DNA of 56,289 nt from Clostridia bacterium (GCA_017451915.1 JAFTNJ010000021.1:1-56289); one strand, 5' to 3'. Counted from the stretch's first letter, positions 34,140-43,395 are shown. The notes: generated by a model not told the origin, from the sequence alone. Translations and numbers: made by a program.

Positions 34140-35312
34140 TTATCGCAATTTGGCAAGTCGGTCTGCCGTAAGCATATTCTCCAGCGTATAAACGATCAGG
34201 GCGTAGTCGGCCTCGTATTCCTCGCACAGGGCACTCACGTTGGTGTAGTCTCTGCGGGAGGAAAGATTGAGGAGCACCAGGTCAAAGTGCTGGGCCAAAA
34301 AGGGGGCCAGATTGTTGGCAAAGCTATCCTTAAAGATCACCAGCGTGGGACGGTCCTCCCCTGCCCGCTCCACAGTCACCACGTCATGGGTGCCGTCCAG
34401 GAAGGTGGAAAACTTATCCTTGGTAGCAAGATAGGAGGTGGAATAGAACCCCTCCAAGGCCACGCCGTCGGCGGTGACGGTAAAGGAATCCTCATTCCCC
34501 AGGAGCCAGAGCTCCATGGTATCGGGAGAGACAAACTTCATTCCTCCCGCCGACCAGGCCGTGCCGTAAAAATCGGTGGCCACGGTCTGCCGTTCAAAGG
34601 CATCCATAGGCAGGATCTGCTCCTCCATACCATAGGCCCACATCACCTCTACGTAGGCGTAATACGCCCCCAGGGTGGTCCAATGGTGGTCGGTCTTGTA
34701 GTAAACGTATTCCCCATCCTCATACTTTTGGCGGAACATGGGAACCGTCTCCACGTAATTCACGTCTCCCGCGGCCAGCCCCTCACGCACCTGTGCCAGC
34801 AAAGCGTCGCTCTCCGCCACGGGATAGCGGCTGGATGCGGCGGCAACGTCCAGGGTACGTCCGGTCAGGAGCACGGCAAAAGGAATTTCCAGGGCGGCGT
34901 CCGCGCGCACGATGCCCTGCACGCCGGCGTCCACGGTGGCGGGATCGTAGGCGTCACTCTCGGAGCGCACCGAGCCGTCGGACACCAGCATATCATAAAG
35001 TCGGGTGAGGAGCTGCCCGTCCTCTCCCAGGATCACGCCGTTGTTTTCCCCCTTCCCCAGGGCAATCTCGGTGCATCCCTTCATCCCCACCAGCCAATCC
35101 CGCAGGGGAAACTGGTCGGCAAAATAGTCGTTGATCTCCTCGGCGTATCTTCCCGTGGAGAGCTTCTCCCAGGTAAACTTGGGAAGCGTGCGCAGACTTC
35201 GGTTTTCCTGTTGGGAAAAGCCTTGGTCGGGCAGGAGCAAAAAGCCCAGGGCAAAGCCAAACAGAAAGATCACAAACAAAGCAACGGTAACGATCTGTGT
35301 TTTTCGTCCCAT
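34140..35312 (-). CDS. DHHW family protein (AlgJ/AlgX-like, SGNH-related)
   Basis: A 390-residue protein with one N-terminal membrane anchor (about 8-28) and an outer SGNH-like domain. The family signature DHHW appears in YKTDHHWTTLGA near residue 220, after ENRSL near residue 36; FKDSFANN near residue 330 is the likely Ser motif. Such proteins work with an MBOAT protein to O-acylate exopolysaccharides outside the cell (AlgI with AlgJ/AlgX). It lies 15 bases after the MBOAT gene, the classical pairing. Confidence 0.87.
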   Translation of the reverse strand: MGRKTQIVTVALFVIFLFGFALGFLLLPDQGFSQQENRSLRTLPKFTWEKLSTGRYAEEINDYFADQFPLRDWLVGMKGCTEIALGKGENNGVILGEDGQLLTRLYDMLVSDGSVRSESDAYDPATVDAGVQGIVRADAALEIPFAVLLTGRTLDVAAASSRYPVAESDALLAQVREGLAAGDVNYVETVPMFRQKYEDGEYVYYKTDHHWTTLGAYYAYVEVMWAYGMEEQILPMDAFERQTVATDFYGTAWSAGGMKFVSPDTMELWLLGNEDSFTVTADGVALEGFYSTSYLATKDKFSTFLDGTHDVVTVERAGEDRPTLVIFKDSFANNLAPFLAQHFDLVLLNLSSRRDYTNVSALCEEYEADYALIVYTLENMLTADRLAKLR

Positions 35313-35327
35313 ACCACGCCTCCTTTC

Positions 35328-36737
35328 TTAAAATTGGGTATATGCGAAGGGACTAAAGGTGGAATCCACCATATACGCGGTGCAAAGGAGCAGAGCCAGG
35401 AGGCAGAGGGCGGGAACCAGATAGCGCACGCCCCGCCAACGCTCCGAAAGCGCCAGAAATACACGTTTGGGCCAAGGGGTGGCTCCAATGCAGGCCAACG
35501 CCAGCATGGGGATCCAGCCAAGGAGCTGATAGTTGACCACTGCCGAGGTGATCCCTACCGTTCCAAAGCCAAACATGGCGGCAAAGCATTGCCATCCCGC
35601 ATCCGCGTCCACAAAGGAAAAGATCAAAAAGCTGATCACTACAAAAAACATGGTATAAACGTGGCGCAGGAACCTTGGCGCTTTCTCCAGCCAACGCAAA
35701 AGGAAGGCCTTTTCCAGGATCAGGAGAATACAAAAATAGACGCCCCACAAAACGAAATTCCAGTTTGCGCCGTGCCAAAAGCCGGTCAGGAGCCAAACCA
35801 CGGCCAGGTTGCGGTATTGCTTCCATTTCCCGTGGCGGTTGCCCCCCAGGGGAATGTACACGTACTCCCGGAACCAGGTGGAAAGGCTGATGTGCCAGCG
35901 TCGCCAGTACTCGGTAATGCTCTTTGAAATATAGGGATAGTTGAAATTCTCCGGAAATTGGAAGCCAAACATCCGTCCAAGACCAATGGCCATATCCGAG
36001 TATCCCGAAAAATCGTAGTAGAGATGCAGAGTATAAAAAATAACGGTCAACCAGGCTCCAAGGGTGGTGGGAGATTGCTCCCCCAGGGTTTGAAAATACC
36101 GATGGCAGGAGGCCATCATGTCACCCACCAGGATCTTTTTGGCAAGTCCCACGCAAAAGCGCTCAATGCCCGACGAAACGTCGGCCAGCGTTTCCCGCCG
36201 CGCCTGTAGCTGCTCGTCCACGTCCCGATAGCGGACGATGGGACCCGCGATCAGCTGGGGGAACAGAGTGACGTAGGTTCCAAAGGAGATATAGTTCTTT
36301 TGCAGTCGGCAATCCCCACGGTAGAGGTCCATGGTATAGGACATGATCTGAAAGGTATAAAAGGAAATGCCAATGGGAAGCTTCAGCTCCGGCAGTACGG
36401 GAAGGGTAAGAAAAGGCAACAGGGACAGATTTTGCGCAATGAAATTGTAATATTTAAAGAACAACAGAAACGCCAGATTAACGATCAGAGACGCGATCAT
36501 GGCCGCCCGCGCCTTTCGCGGAGCGCTCTCCCGATACCGCCCGATCAAGAAGCCGAAGGCGTAGGCGGTGGTAATGGAGAGTACCATCAAAAGAATATAC
36601 ACCGGCTCGCCCCAGCCGTAAAAGAACAAACTGGTGATAAAAAGCACCAGGTTGCGGAAGGGACGGGGTACCAGGTAATAGATCAGCAGAGTGAGGGGCA
36701 GATATGCAAATAAAAAGATCAAGGATGAAAATACCAT
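35328..36737 (-). CDS. MBOAT family O-acyltransferase (AlgI/DltB-like)
   Basis: A 469-residue polytopic enzyme. The MBOAT core is present: PIGISFYTFQIMSYTMD, DFSGYSDMAIGL, the WHISLSTWFREYVYIPLGG block, and FWHGANWNF with the catalytic His. It moves an acyl group, usually acetyl, across the membrane for transfer to an extracellular polymer. I start it at the ATG at 36737 with GGGGAAG upstream rather than the TTG 33 bases further up. It is the first gene of an operon with a DHHW partner and a DUF4097 protein; the polymer is unknown. Confidence 0.93.
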   Translation of the reverse strand: MVFSSLIFLFAYLPLTLLIYYLVPRPFRNLVLFITSLFFYGWGEPVYILLMVLSITTAYAFGFLIGRYRESAPRKARAAMIASLIVNLAFLLFFKYYNFIAQNLSLLPFLTLPVLPELKLPIGISFYTFQIMSYTMDLYRGDCRLQKNYISFGTYVTLFPQLIAGPIVRYRDVDEQLQARRETLADVSSGIERFCVGLAKKILVGDMMASCHRYFQTLGEQSPTTLGAWLTVIFYTLHLYYDFSGYSDMAIGLGRMFGFQFPENFNYPYISKSITEYWRRWHISLSTWFREYVYIPLGGNRHGKWKQYRNLAVVWLLTGFWHGANWNFVLWGVYFCILLILEKAFLLRWLEKAPRFLRHVYTMFFVVISFLIFSFVDADAGWQCFAAMFGFGTVGITSAVVNYQLLGWIPMLALACIGATPWPKRVFLALSERWRGVRYLVPALCLLALLLCTAYMVDSTFSPFAYTQF

Positions 36738-36784
36738 CGCGCTTCCCCACTTTCCTCTGTAATCACCCAAACGGTGTCCCTTTT

Positions 36785-36813
36785 ATTATACAGTATCTCC
36801 GTTTTTTTGTCAA
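36785..36813 (-). promoter_or_regulatory. Promoter of the MBOAT operon
   Basis: Minus-strand TTGACA (36813-36808) and TATAAT (36790-36785), 17-base spacing, perfect consensus. Confidence 0.85.
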
Positions 36814-36937
36814 GAAATTCCTATGCTTTCCCAATTTCCAAAATGTAACTTTTTCCCCACACACATTGTCGAAAAGAGGAATATCCTGCTATCAGAATGG
36901 GTATCCCCATCCAAATCCCCAAAAAAGGAATCGAATC

Positions 36938-37195
36938 ATGTCCCTCATTACTCTGGACCGGCTTGCGCCGGGAAGTTGTGCCGTCCTGCGCGCCCTCAAA
37001 AATGAAGACCTTATGCGCCGCCGCTTGCAGGAGCTTGGCTTTGTGTGCGGCACCAAGCTCCAATGCCTGGGCCGAAGCCCCGGCGGGGATCCCTCGGCCT
37101 ATCTGGTGCGCGGTACCGTAATTGCCCTGCGGCAGGAGGATTGCAGGGAGATCCTTGTGGAAGAATTTGCGAAAGGAGAATCACCATGGGATTGA
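36938..37195 (+). CDS. feoA: Ferrous iron transport protein FeoA
   Basis: An 85-residue SH3-like FeoA. It has the usual LDRLAPGSCAVLRAL opening, then RRRLQELGFVCGTKLQCLGRSP and a strand ending VALRQEDCREILVE-like (IALRQEDCREILVE). It regulates FeoB at the inner face of the membrane. The ATG at 36938 has AAAAGGAA 8 bases upstream. It overlaps feoB by 10 bases. No clear promoter or Fur box is visible in the 120 bases before it. Confidence 0.9.
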   Translation: MSLITLDRLAPGSCAVLRALKNEDLMRRRLQELGFVCGTKLQCLGRSPGGDPSAYLVRGTVIALRQEDCREILVEEFAKGESPWD

Positions 37196-39318
37196 CCAAG
37201 GGCTCGGCTGACCTTGGGGAATTAAGGATCCGCCGAAAACACGAAAATGATCTGGTGGTGGCCCTTGCGGGGAACCCAAACGTGGGAAAAAGCACGGTGT
37301 TTAACGGGTTGACCGGAATGCATCAGCATACCGGAAACTGGCCGGGTAAAACCGTGGCCAACGCCCAGGGGTATGTTCAAGGAAGCCATCGGGGCTACGT
37401 CCTGGTGGATCTGCCCGGCACGTATTCCCTCCTGGCGCATTCTGCCGAGGAGGAGGTGGCCCGCGATTACCTCTGCTTTGGAGCGGCGGATCGGGTCGTA
37501 GTGGTGTGTGACGCCACCTGCCTGGAGCGCAATCTTCACTTGGTTCTGCAGATCCTGGAGGCACGCTCGGACGTACTGGTCGCCGTCAATCTGATGGACG
37601 AAGCCAAGCGCAAGGGGATCACCCCGGATCTTGCCCTGCTGCAGGAACGTCTGGGGATTCCCGTCCTGGGGCTGGTGGCGCAAAAAAAGAAAAGCCTTGC
37701 CGCTCTCCCCGCCCTGTTGGATACTTACGTCCCCCCAAGTTCCCTTGCCAAGGTGCCGCCGATCCACTATCCACCGCCCATTGAAGCCGCATTGGCCGAC
37801 TTGATCCCCTTGCTCCAAGCACATACCACCGAGAGGCAATCGCCCCGCTGGCTGGCGTTGAAGCTGTTGGAGGGAGACACATCTCTGCTTGGGGAGCTAC
37901 AGTGGCAGTTGGGAGAGGAGGTTCTCTCCTCCCCAACGCTGGTCACCGCTCTGGACACCGCGCGAGAGCGTCTTAAAACGGAAGGCTTCCCCCCCGAGAC
38001 GCTGGCCGACACCCTTGCCACCGCCACCACTCTGGCGGCGGAAACCATCTGCAAGGACGTGGTTTGCGAGAACGCCTCCTCACACAGTAAGCGCGACCGT
38101 TGGATCGACCGCCTGCTGACCGGAAAATACACCGCCTATCCCCTGATGCTGTTACTCCTTTTGGCCGTCTTTTGGATCACCATCCGTTTTGCCAACATTC
38201 CCTCGGCATTCCTTTCCCAATGCTTTGAGGGACTGTTGGAATGGCTGACCCGACTTCTGATCCATCTGCAAGCCCCCGAGTGGCTGATGGGACTTTTGAT
38301 TGACGGGCTACTACGCGTCCCGCTGTGGGTCATTTCGGTCATGCTCCCGCCCATGGCGATCTTCTTTCCACTTTTCACTTTTTTGGAGGACGTGGGATAT
38401 CTCCCCCGCATTGCGTACAACCTGGACCGTCCCTTTCACGCCTGCCGTGCCTGCGGAAAGCAATCCCTAACCATGTGCATGGGATTTGGGTGCAACGCCG
38501 CGGGGGTGGTGGGATGTCGCATCATCGACTCTCCCCGGGAACGGATGCTGGCCATTCTCACCAACAGCTTTGTGCCCTGCAACGGACGCTTTCCGGCACT
38601 GATCTCCCTGATTTCGATCTTTTTGGTGGGGAGCGGCGCCTTTTCCGGAGCCCTTGCGCCCCTCCTGCTCACGCTCTGCATTCTCTTAGGGGTGCTCATG
38701 ACCATGGCCATGACCAAGCTCCTCGCGCACACGGTCCTGCGGGGAGCCCCCTCCTCCTTTGCCCTGGAGCTTCCTCCCTTTCGCCGCCCACAGCTGGGGA
38801 GGTTGATCCTACGCTCCCTTTTGGATCGCACCCTGTTCGTGCTTGGGCGCTCGGTCACGGTCGCCATACCCGCAGGACTTTTGATCTGGCTCATGACCAA
38901 TCTGACCATTGGGGAGATGAGTCTTTTGCATCACTGCGCCGACCTGCTGGACCCCTTTGCCCGTCTGTTTGGAATGGACGGCGTGATTCTTTTGGCCTTT
39001 GTATTGGGGTTGCCGGCCAACGAGATCATCCTCCCCATCATCACTACGACCTACCTTTGCGAGGGAACGCTGATGGAATGTGAATCCCTTTTGGAAATGC
39101 AGACCCTGCTCTCGGCCAACGGGTGGACTTGGGCCACGGCGGTTTCGGTGATTCTGTTTCTTCTGTTCCACTGGCCTTGCTCCACCACCCTTCTTACCGT
39201 CAAAAAGGAAACGGGAAAATGGCGGTGGAGCCTGCTTGCGGCCGTCCTTCCAACGGTAGTCGGGCTTTTGCTCTGCCTGCTGTTTACACAATCTCTCCGT
39301 TTGTTACAGCAAATCTAA
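37186..39318 (+). CDS. feoB: Ferrous iron transporter FeoB
   Basis: A 710-residue FeoB. The cytoplasmic G domain has G1 GNPNVGKS (29-36), G3 DLPGTYS and G4 NLMDE; the membrane part has two Gate regions with CMGFGCNAAGVVGCRII and LTNSFVPCNGRFP, and about eight to ten helices. It imports Fe2+. The ATG at 37186 with GAAAGGAG upstream is inside feoA, so the two are coupled. A small, mid-length spacer is present between the G domain and the membrane domain, as in the family. Confidence 0.96.
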   Translation: MGLTKGSADLGELRIRRKHENDLVVALAGNPNVGKSTVFNGLTGMHQHTGNWPGKTVANAQGYVQGSHRGYVLVDLPGTYSLLAHSAEEEVARDYLCFGAADRVVVVCDATCLERNLHLVLQILEARSDVLVAVNLMDEAKRKGITPDLALLQERLGIPVLGLVAQKKKSLAALPALLDTYVPPSSLAKVPPIHYPPPIEAALADLIPLLQAHTTERQSPRWLALKLLEGDTSLLGELQWQLGEEVLSSPTLVTALDTARERLKTEGFPPETLADTLATATTLAAETICKDVVCENASSHSKRDRWIDRLLTGKYTAYPLMLLLLLAVFWITIRFANIPSAFLSQCFEGLLEWLTRLLIHLQAPEWLMGLLIDGLLRVPLWVISVMLPPMAIFFPLFTFLEDVGYLPRIAYNLDRPFHACRACGKQSLTMCMGFGCNAAGVVGCRIIDSPRERMLAILTNSFVPCNGRFPALISLISIFLVGSGAFSGALAPLLLTLCILLGVLMTMAMTKLLAHTVLRGAPSSFALELPPFRRPQLGRLILRSLLDRTLFVLGRSVTVAIPAGLLIWLMTNLTIGEMSLLHHCADLLDPFARLFGMDGVILLAFVLGLPANEIILPIITTTYLCEGTLMECESLLEMQTLLSANGWTWATAVSVILFLLFHWPCSTTLLTVKKETGKWRWSLLAAVLPTVVGLLLCLLFTQSLRLLQQI

Positions 39319-39356
39319 AAAAAAAGGGTTTTTGTTTATAAATCATGGAATTTCTA

Positions 39357-39384
39357 TTGACAAAGTTTAAAAAAAGTGTATAAT
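39357..39384 (+). promoter_or_regulatory. Promoter of mscL
   Basis: TTGACA (39357-39362) and TATAAT (39379-39384) with 16-base spacing. A small hairpin (CAGAGC/GCTCTG, 39403-39428) lies in the leader just before the ribosome binding site. Confidence 0.75.
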
Positions 39385-39444
39385 TAAAGGTACAAACATC
39401 GACAGAGCTCTGATCGCATCGGGCTCTGAAAAAAGGAGAAACGT

Positions 39445-40086
39445 ATGAAAAAGTTTTTTGCAGAATTCAAAAAATTCATCACCCGCGGCAACGTCATTGA
39501 TATGGCAGTCGGTGTTATCGTTGGTAGTTCCTTTACCGCCATCGTAAACGCTATGAGCAACCAGATCCTCAAGCCCATTATCAACTGGATCCTTTCCCTG
39601 ATCCTGGAGAAGGACTCCTTGAGCGAAATGTTCACCTTCCTGACCCGTGTGGATACCAAGGGCGAGAACGGCGAGTTTTTGCTGGATGAGTTTGGAAACC
39701 GTATTCCCGACCTGAAGGAATCCATTTACATCGACTGGGGCACCTTCATCAACGCCATTATCAACTTCTTCCTCATTGCGCTGGTGCTCTTCACCATCGT
39801 TAAGCTGGTCAACAAGGCAAGAGCCGGACAGAAGAGCTGGGCAGACGGAATGATGGAAGGTATGATGGAAGGCAAGCCCACCCGCGAGGAAAGAAAAGAA
39901 ATGAAAAAAGCCGGCATTAAGTTCTCCAACAAGGCCGCCGTTGCCGCTTTCTATGCAGAAAAGGCAAAGAAGCTGGAGGAGGAAAAGAAGGCCGCCGCAG
40001 AAAAGGCTCGCTTGGAAAGAGAAGCCAACCCCACCACCGAGGACCTGCTCAAGCAGATCCGTGACCTGCTTCAAAAGAACGCGTAA
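39445..40086 (+). CDS. mscL: Large-conductance mechanosensitive channel MscL with long tail
   Basis: MscL opens under membrane tension to release solutes. The N-terminal helix and first membrane helix match the family (FKKFITRGNVIDMAVGVIVGSSF), with the second membrane helix near INAIINFFLIALVLFTIV. At 213 residues it is longer than the usual 120-150: a Lys/Glu/Ala-rich tail of about 85 residues, probably helical and coiled coil, follows the normal end. AAAGGAG precedes the ATG. It is a single-gene unit with its own terminator. Confidence 0.93.
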   Translation: MKKFFAEFKKFITRGNVIDMAVGVIVGSSFTAIVNAMSNQILKPIINWILSLILEKDSLSEMFTFLTRVDTKGENGEFLLDEFGNRIPDLKESIYIDWGTFINAIINFFLIALVLFTIVKLVNKARAGQKSWADGMMEGMMEGKPTREERKEMKKAGIKFSNKAAVAAFYAEKAKKLEEEKKAAAEKARLEREANPTTEDLLKQIRDLLQKNA

Positions 40087-40101
40087 TTCCCTATAAATAC
40101 A

Positions 40102-40140
40102 GAACGCCCCTGCCGAGAGCCTCGGCAGGGGCGTTCCTTT
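40102..40140 (+). terminator. Terminator of mscL
   Basis: A stem of 16 bp (40102-40117 with 40121-40136) followed by CCTTTTC. It also lies 20 bases past the stop of the converging XRE gene and may serve both. Confidence 0.85.
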
Positions 40141-40158
40141 TCATTCGATCATCACGGA

Positions 40159-41232
40159 TCATTGGTATTTTTGCAGGACCTGAAGATACGCGGGCGTTTG
40201 AAGCAACTCCGCCCGTCTTCCCTGCTTGGCATTTCGCCGCCATTGGAGATTCCAAACCAACGGATCCACTCGCATCTCCGGGGAACGGCGGTCGTTATAG
40301 GAACAACGCAGAGGTGGATTGGTTCGCATCCGCTCCGAGAGGTGCTTTACGGCCAGCAGGTGCTGCTCCATAACGGCGGTCACCTGAGCGTCACTGCCGC
40401 CACGGTAAATCAGATCGTTCTCCATTCGTCCAAGGAAGGAGGCGGCAAGCATCAAAAAGAAAGCGTCGTCGGTCCGAGCAAAGGCGTCCAGGAGTAAGCC
40501 GCCGTATTGCAACGCCCTGGCGGTCTTTTCCTCCATCGACAAAGTTGGAGCAAAAAACAGGGTGCGCCCCAGCTTATCGGCGGCAAAATCCGCCAGCTCG
40601 TACATATTTTTTTGAACGTGGAAGTAATATTCCTCCGTATCCTTGGCAAACAACTGCTCGCTCTTTTGTCCCCGTGTGCTGAACCAATCGGTAAACTTGG
40701 TCTTGTAGATCTCCAACGCCTCTTCGGTCTTTCCCTCGGCGTGCAGGATCTTTGCCCGCATATTCCAAGCGTTGAGGCGAAGCGTCTCCTCGGTGCATCC
40801 CTCCAGGATCCGTTGGCAAATCGAGAGGAATTCCTCTTTGTGGGAGATCAACACCGCGGGATCGTTGTCGGCCATGTCACCGCCCAGATTCCACATATAG
40901 TAGTGCATGATCCAATAATCGTTGGGATAATCGCGGTATGCCTTGGTAATGATCTGCCGTCCCCTTTTCGTGTTCCAATGCTTTTGGTAAAGGGCGATCA
41001 CAGCAGCGATCTCGGTCTGCGTTTTTTCTCGGTCATAGCCCATCAATTCATCCAGGGTCACGCCAAAATAGTAGGCCAGCGGCTGAAGCAGAGTGATATC
41101 CGGGTAGGTTTCGCCCCGCTCCCACTTACTCACCGCCGCGCAGGAAACCTTCATGGCAACCGAAAGCTGCTCCTGGGTGATTCCCTTCTCGGTACGCAAC
41201 CGTTTAATGTTGGTTCCAATGGTCATTTCCAT
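40159..41232 (-). CDS. XRE family regulator with helical sensor domain
   Basis: A 357-residue protein: an HTH of the XRE type at the N-terminus (NIKRLRTEKGITQEQLSVAM ... VSKWERGETYPD) and about 290 residues of helices that look like TPR-type repeats (WNMRAKILHAEGKTEEALEIYK). Such proteins often answer peptides or stress. GGAGGT fits the ATG at 41232 with 6-base spacing; the ATG just upstream touches the site. It stands alone and its target genes are not evident. Confidence 0.85.
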   Translation of the reverse strand: MEMTIGTNIKRLRTEKGITQEQLSVAMKVSCAAVSKWERGETYPDITLLQPLAYYFGVTLDELMGYDREKTQTEIAAVIALYQKHWNTKRGRQIITKAYRDYPNDYWIMHYYMWNLGGDMADNDPAVLISHKEEFLSICQRILEGCTEETLRLNAWNMRAKILHAEGKTEEALEIYKTKFTDWFSTRGQKSEQLFAKDTEEYYFHVQKNMYELADFAADKLGRTLFFAPTLSMEEKTARALQYGGLLLDAFARTDDAFFLMLAASFLGRMENDLIYRGGSDAQVTAVMEQHLLAVKHLSERMRTNPPLRCSYNDRRSPEMRVDPLVWNLQWRRNAKQGRRAELLQTPAYLQVLQKYQ

Positions 41233-41283
41233 TCCCATACCTCCATAAAATGTAAAAGTAAGCCGACGTCTGCTTCTGTCTAT

Positions 41284-41311
41284 ATTTTAGCACAAAAAAA
41301 GAATTTGTAAA
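41284..41311 (-). promoter_or_regulatory. Possible promoter of the XRE-helical gene
   Basis: Minus-strand TTTACA (41311-41306) and TAAAAT (41289-41284), 16-base spacing. A weaker match than its neighbours. Confidence 0.5.
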
Positions 41312-41363
41312 GGTACCGTTAGGAAACCGCGATTGAACCGCCGGTTAAAAAAAACAAGCAATG

Positions 41364-41401
41364 AGAAAAGCGTCCGTCTTTCCGATTGGAAGACGGACGC
41401 T
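41364..41401 (-). terminator. Terminator of the AEC permease gene
   Basis: A 12-bp stem (41369-41380 with 41390-41401) followed on the minus strand by TTTTCTCATT, directly downstream of the AEC gene. Confidence 0.8.
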
Positions 41402-41412
41402 GAATTATTCTT

Positions 41413-42402
41413 CTATCCAAACACGCCTCCAAGGCTTAAGAAGAAGGAGGCAAAAAAGATCGAGAGCGCGGAGGCCAGGGTGGTCCACACCACCAACTGA
41501 CCGGCCAGAGCGGCGTCGCTTCCCAATTCCTGGGCCATGGGAGCACTGGACACCGAAACCGGCGTGGCAAATACCGCCACAAGCGAAGCAAAATGCGCTC
41601 CGTCAAAGCGGTCCCGGAACAAAAGGAAAGCAATTCCCAAGCCCAGCAAGGGGGACACCAGGGTACGCATCAGGGTACCGGTGAGGATCTCCTTTCGCAA
41701 AGAGGCAATGGCCGAGAACTCAAACTGCGCGCCCAGGCTGATCAAAGCCAAGGGCGTTGCAAGTCCCGCAAGGTAGCCCATGGTGGTATAGATCGGCGCA
41801 ACGTGAGAAAGGCGGAATTCGATTCCAACCTCCACGAACACCGCGCGGATCCCCAACACCGCGATCCCCGCGGCAATGCTTTGGATCAACGGATTTTTCA
41901 AAACGCCCAGAAGGATGCTCTTTACGCTGGGACGTTCCCCGCCCTCCCGAAAGATGGACAAACAGATCACCGCCAACACGTTTAAGAGCGGCACCGTGGC
42001 CGCCGAGAGCAACGAGGCCATGGTCACGCCCTCCTCCCCGCAAAGGGATTGTGCCAAGGGAATACCGATCAGAGCAAAGTTGGAGCGGAAGGATGCCTGC
42101 CAAACGGCACCGCGCCGCGCCTTGTGGGGAGTGATCAGGAGCACCACCGGCAAAGAAAGTGCAAACAATGCCAGAATACCAAGCAACGCGTAGGCCATAT
42201 AGCCCCAGCTGACACTTCCAAGATCCCGGATCTTATACACGTTCAAAAACAGCATCACCGGCAAAAACAGGTGAAACACCAGCTTGTTGCAGGCCTTGGC
42301 CAGGGCGGGGGTGATCCATCCCACGCGCTTGAGCAAATATCCCACGGCCACCGTCAATATAATTGGCAGGGTGGCGTTCAGGGCAAACAGAAATGACTCC
42401 AC
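41413..42402 (-). CDS. AEC family transporter (auxin efflux carrier-like)
   Basis: A 329-residue permease with about ten membrane helices in two five-helix halves, matching the AEC/bile-acid fold: the first half ends with FRSNFALIGIPLAQ, the second has ATPVSVSSAPMAQELG, the conserved crossover. Members export or exchange organic acids such as malate. The start is a GTG with AAGGGGAAG upstream. It has its own promoter and terminator and no informative neighbours. Confidence 0.9.
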   Translation of the reverse strand: MESFLFALNATLPIILTVAVGYLLKRVGWITPALAKACNKLVFHLFLPVMLFLNVYKIRDLGSVSWGYMAYALLGILALFALSLPVVLLITPHKARRGAVWQASFRSNFALIGIPLAQSLCGEEGVTMASLLSAATVPLLNVLAVICLSIFREGGERPSVKSILLGVLKNPLIQSIAAGIAVLGIRAVFVEVGIEFRLSHVAPIYTTMGYLAGLATPLALISLGAQFEFSAIASLRKEILTGTLMRTLVSPLLGLGIAFLLFRDRFDGAHFASLVAVFATPVSVSSAPMAQELGSDAALAGQLVVWTTLASALSIFFASFFLSLGGVFG

Positions 42403-42438
42403 GGAGCACTTCCCCTTTCTTCCATAAGCATTCGCCTT

Positions 42439-42467
42439 ATTATAGCACGCGGGCGGGAAAAAGTCAA
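42439..42467 (-). promoter_or_regulatory. Promoter of the AEC gene
   Basis: Minus-strand TTGACT (42467-42462) and TATAAT (42444-42439), 17-base spacing. Confidence 0.8.
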
Positions 42468-42482
42468 TAGGAGGCCGACGGA

Positions 42483-42517
42483 AGAAAAAACGGGAGTCTG
42501 ATCAAAGCCTCCCGTTT
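42483..42517 (-). terminator. Terminator of the LytTR-DUF3021 pair
   Basis: AAACGGGA (42488-42495) pairs with TCCCGTTT (42510-42517), followed on the minus strand by TTTTTTC. Confidence 0.8.
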
Positions 42518-42521
42518 CGTA

Positions 42522-42938
42522 TTATTGCAGCTTTCGATTCAGCCGTCGCTGGACGGAACGAATCGACAAGACAACGATGAAAAAAATCAGGAAATAGCCT
42601 GCCGCAAAGCAACCCGTAAAGATCAACAGAACCTCCCATGCAAAGGGAATCCATTGGTTGACCACGTAGCAAAGGCTATACGACAGGTAAAGCGTGGCAA
42701 AGTGAAAAAACAGCGACTTTGCCACCGACCAATGCTCCACCTGATGAAAAACGCTTGCTCCCGCCTGGAGGAAAGCCAACAGATAGGTGGAAACAATGGC
42801 CAGAAGAACCTCTCCACCCGTAAGATAAAACTCCGTAAGGGTGAGAGAAAGAATGTAATAAACGATGCCAACAATCACGGGTCCAAAGCCTCCAAAGAGC
42901 ATTCCGCGATGTAAAAATTCCTTAACGTAGGTATTCAT
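42522..42938 (-). CDS. DUF3021 family membrane protein
   Basis: A 138-residue protein with four membrane helices (about 13-33, 42-62, 74-94 and 100-122). Together with a LytTR regulator overlapping it by four bases, it fits the known LytTR-DUF3021 module, in which the membrane protein holds or tunes the regulator. The operon has no visible target gene beside it. Confidence 0.85.
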   Translation of the reverse strand: MNTYVKEFLHRGMLFGGFGPVIVGIVYYILSLTLTEFYLTGGEVLLAIVSTYLLAFLQAGASVFHQVEHWSVAKSLFFHFATLYLSYSLCYVVNQWIPFAWEVLLIFTGCFAAGYFLIFFIVVLSIRSVQRRLNRKLQ

Positions 42939-43372
42939 TTGGTAATTCCAATCCTTTCTTTTACCGTTTTGAGTTGGCGGCGGGAAACATATTCCCGATC
43001 ACCGTTTTGAAAGGTGACGAGAAGGGTTCCCGCAATGGAGGTATCAAACCGCTTCATCTGCTGGATGTTGGCAAGACAGGATTGATGGATCTTCACAAAG
43101 CGCTCCCCTACCAGGGATTCCACGGTGTACAATCGCTCCTTGATCCAAAAGCGACCTTCCGTTGTCCTTGCCCAAACCTTGCCGTCCTCCACAATAAAAT
43201 AGACGATCTCCTCGGTGCGCAGGCGTACCGCCTCCCGCTCCCAAAATCCGATCCATTCTCTGGAGTCCTCCAGCACCAACGCCTCGATCCGTTGCGCCAG
43301 GTCGTTTTTTTGATGAACGAAGATCTGTACCTCCTCCTCGCGGTTGGGATCGGTAATGATCGTGCATTTCAT
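42935..43372 (-). CDS. LytTR-type DNA-binding regulator
   Basis: A 145-residue protein of the LytTR class without a response-regulator receiver domain. An N-terminal segment of about 50 residues is followed by the LytTR fold: EEIVYFIVEDGKVWART, then FVKIHQSCLANIQQMKRF, and the last strand GDREYVSRRQLKTVKERI. The ATG at 43372 has GGGGGC at better spacing than the ATG two codons up. It is coupled to the DUF3021 gene (ATGA overlap). It probably regulates its own operon. Confidence 0.9.
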   Translation of the reverse strand: MKCTIITDPNREEEVQIFVHQKNDLAQRIEALVLEDSREWIGFWEREAVRLRTEEIVYFIVEDGKVWARTTEGRFWIKERLYTVESLVGERFVKIHQSCLANIQQMKRFDTSIAGTLLVTFQNGDREYVSRRQLKTVKERIGITK

Positions 43373-43395
43373 ACGCATGCCCCCTTTCTATCCCT

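Noticed and set aside
34116..35927. 603-codon plus-strand frame across the DHHW and MBOAT genes
   Set aside because: Shadow frame without domain, crossing a gene junction.
36814..36937. Fur box or clear promoter for feoAB
   Set aside because: No convincing dyad or well-spaced -35/-10 pair was found; only a weak TTGTCG/CTATCA match.
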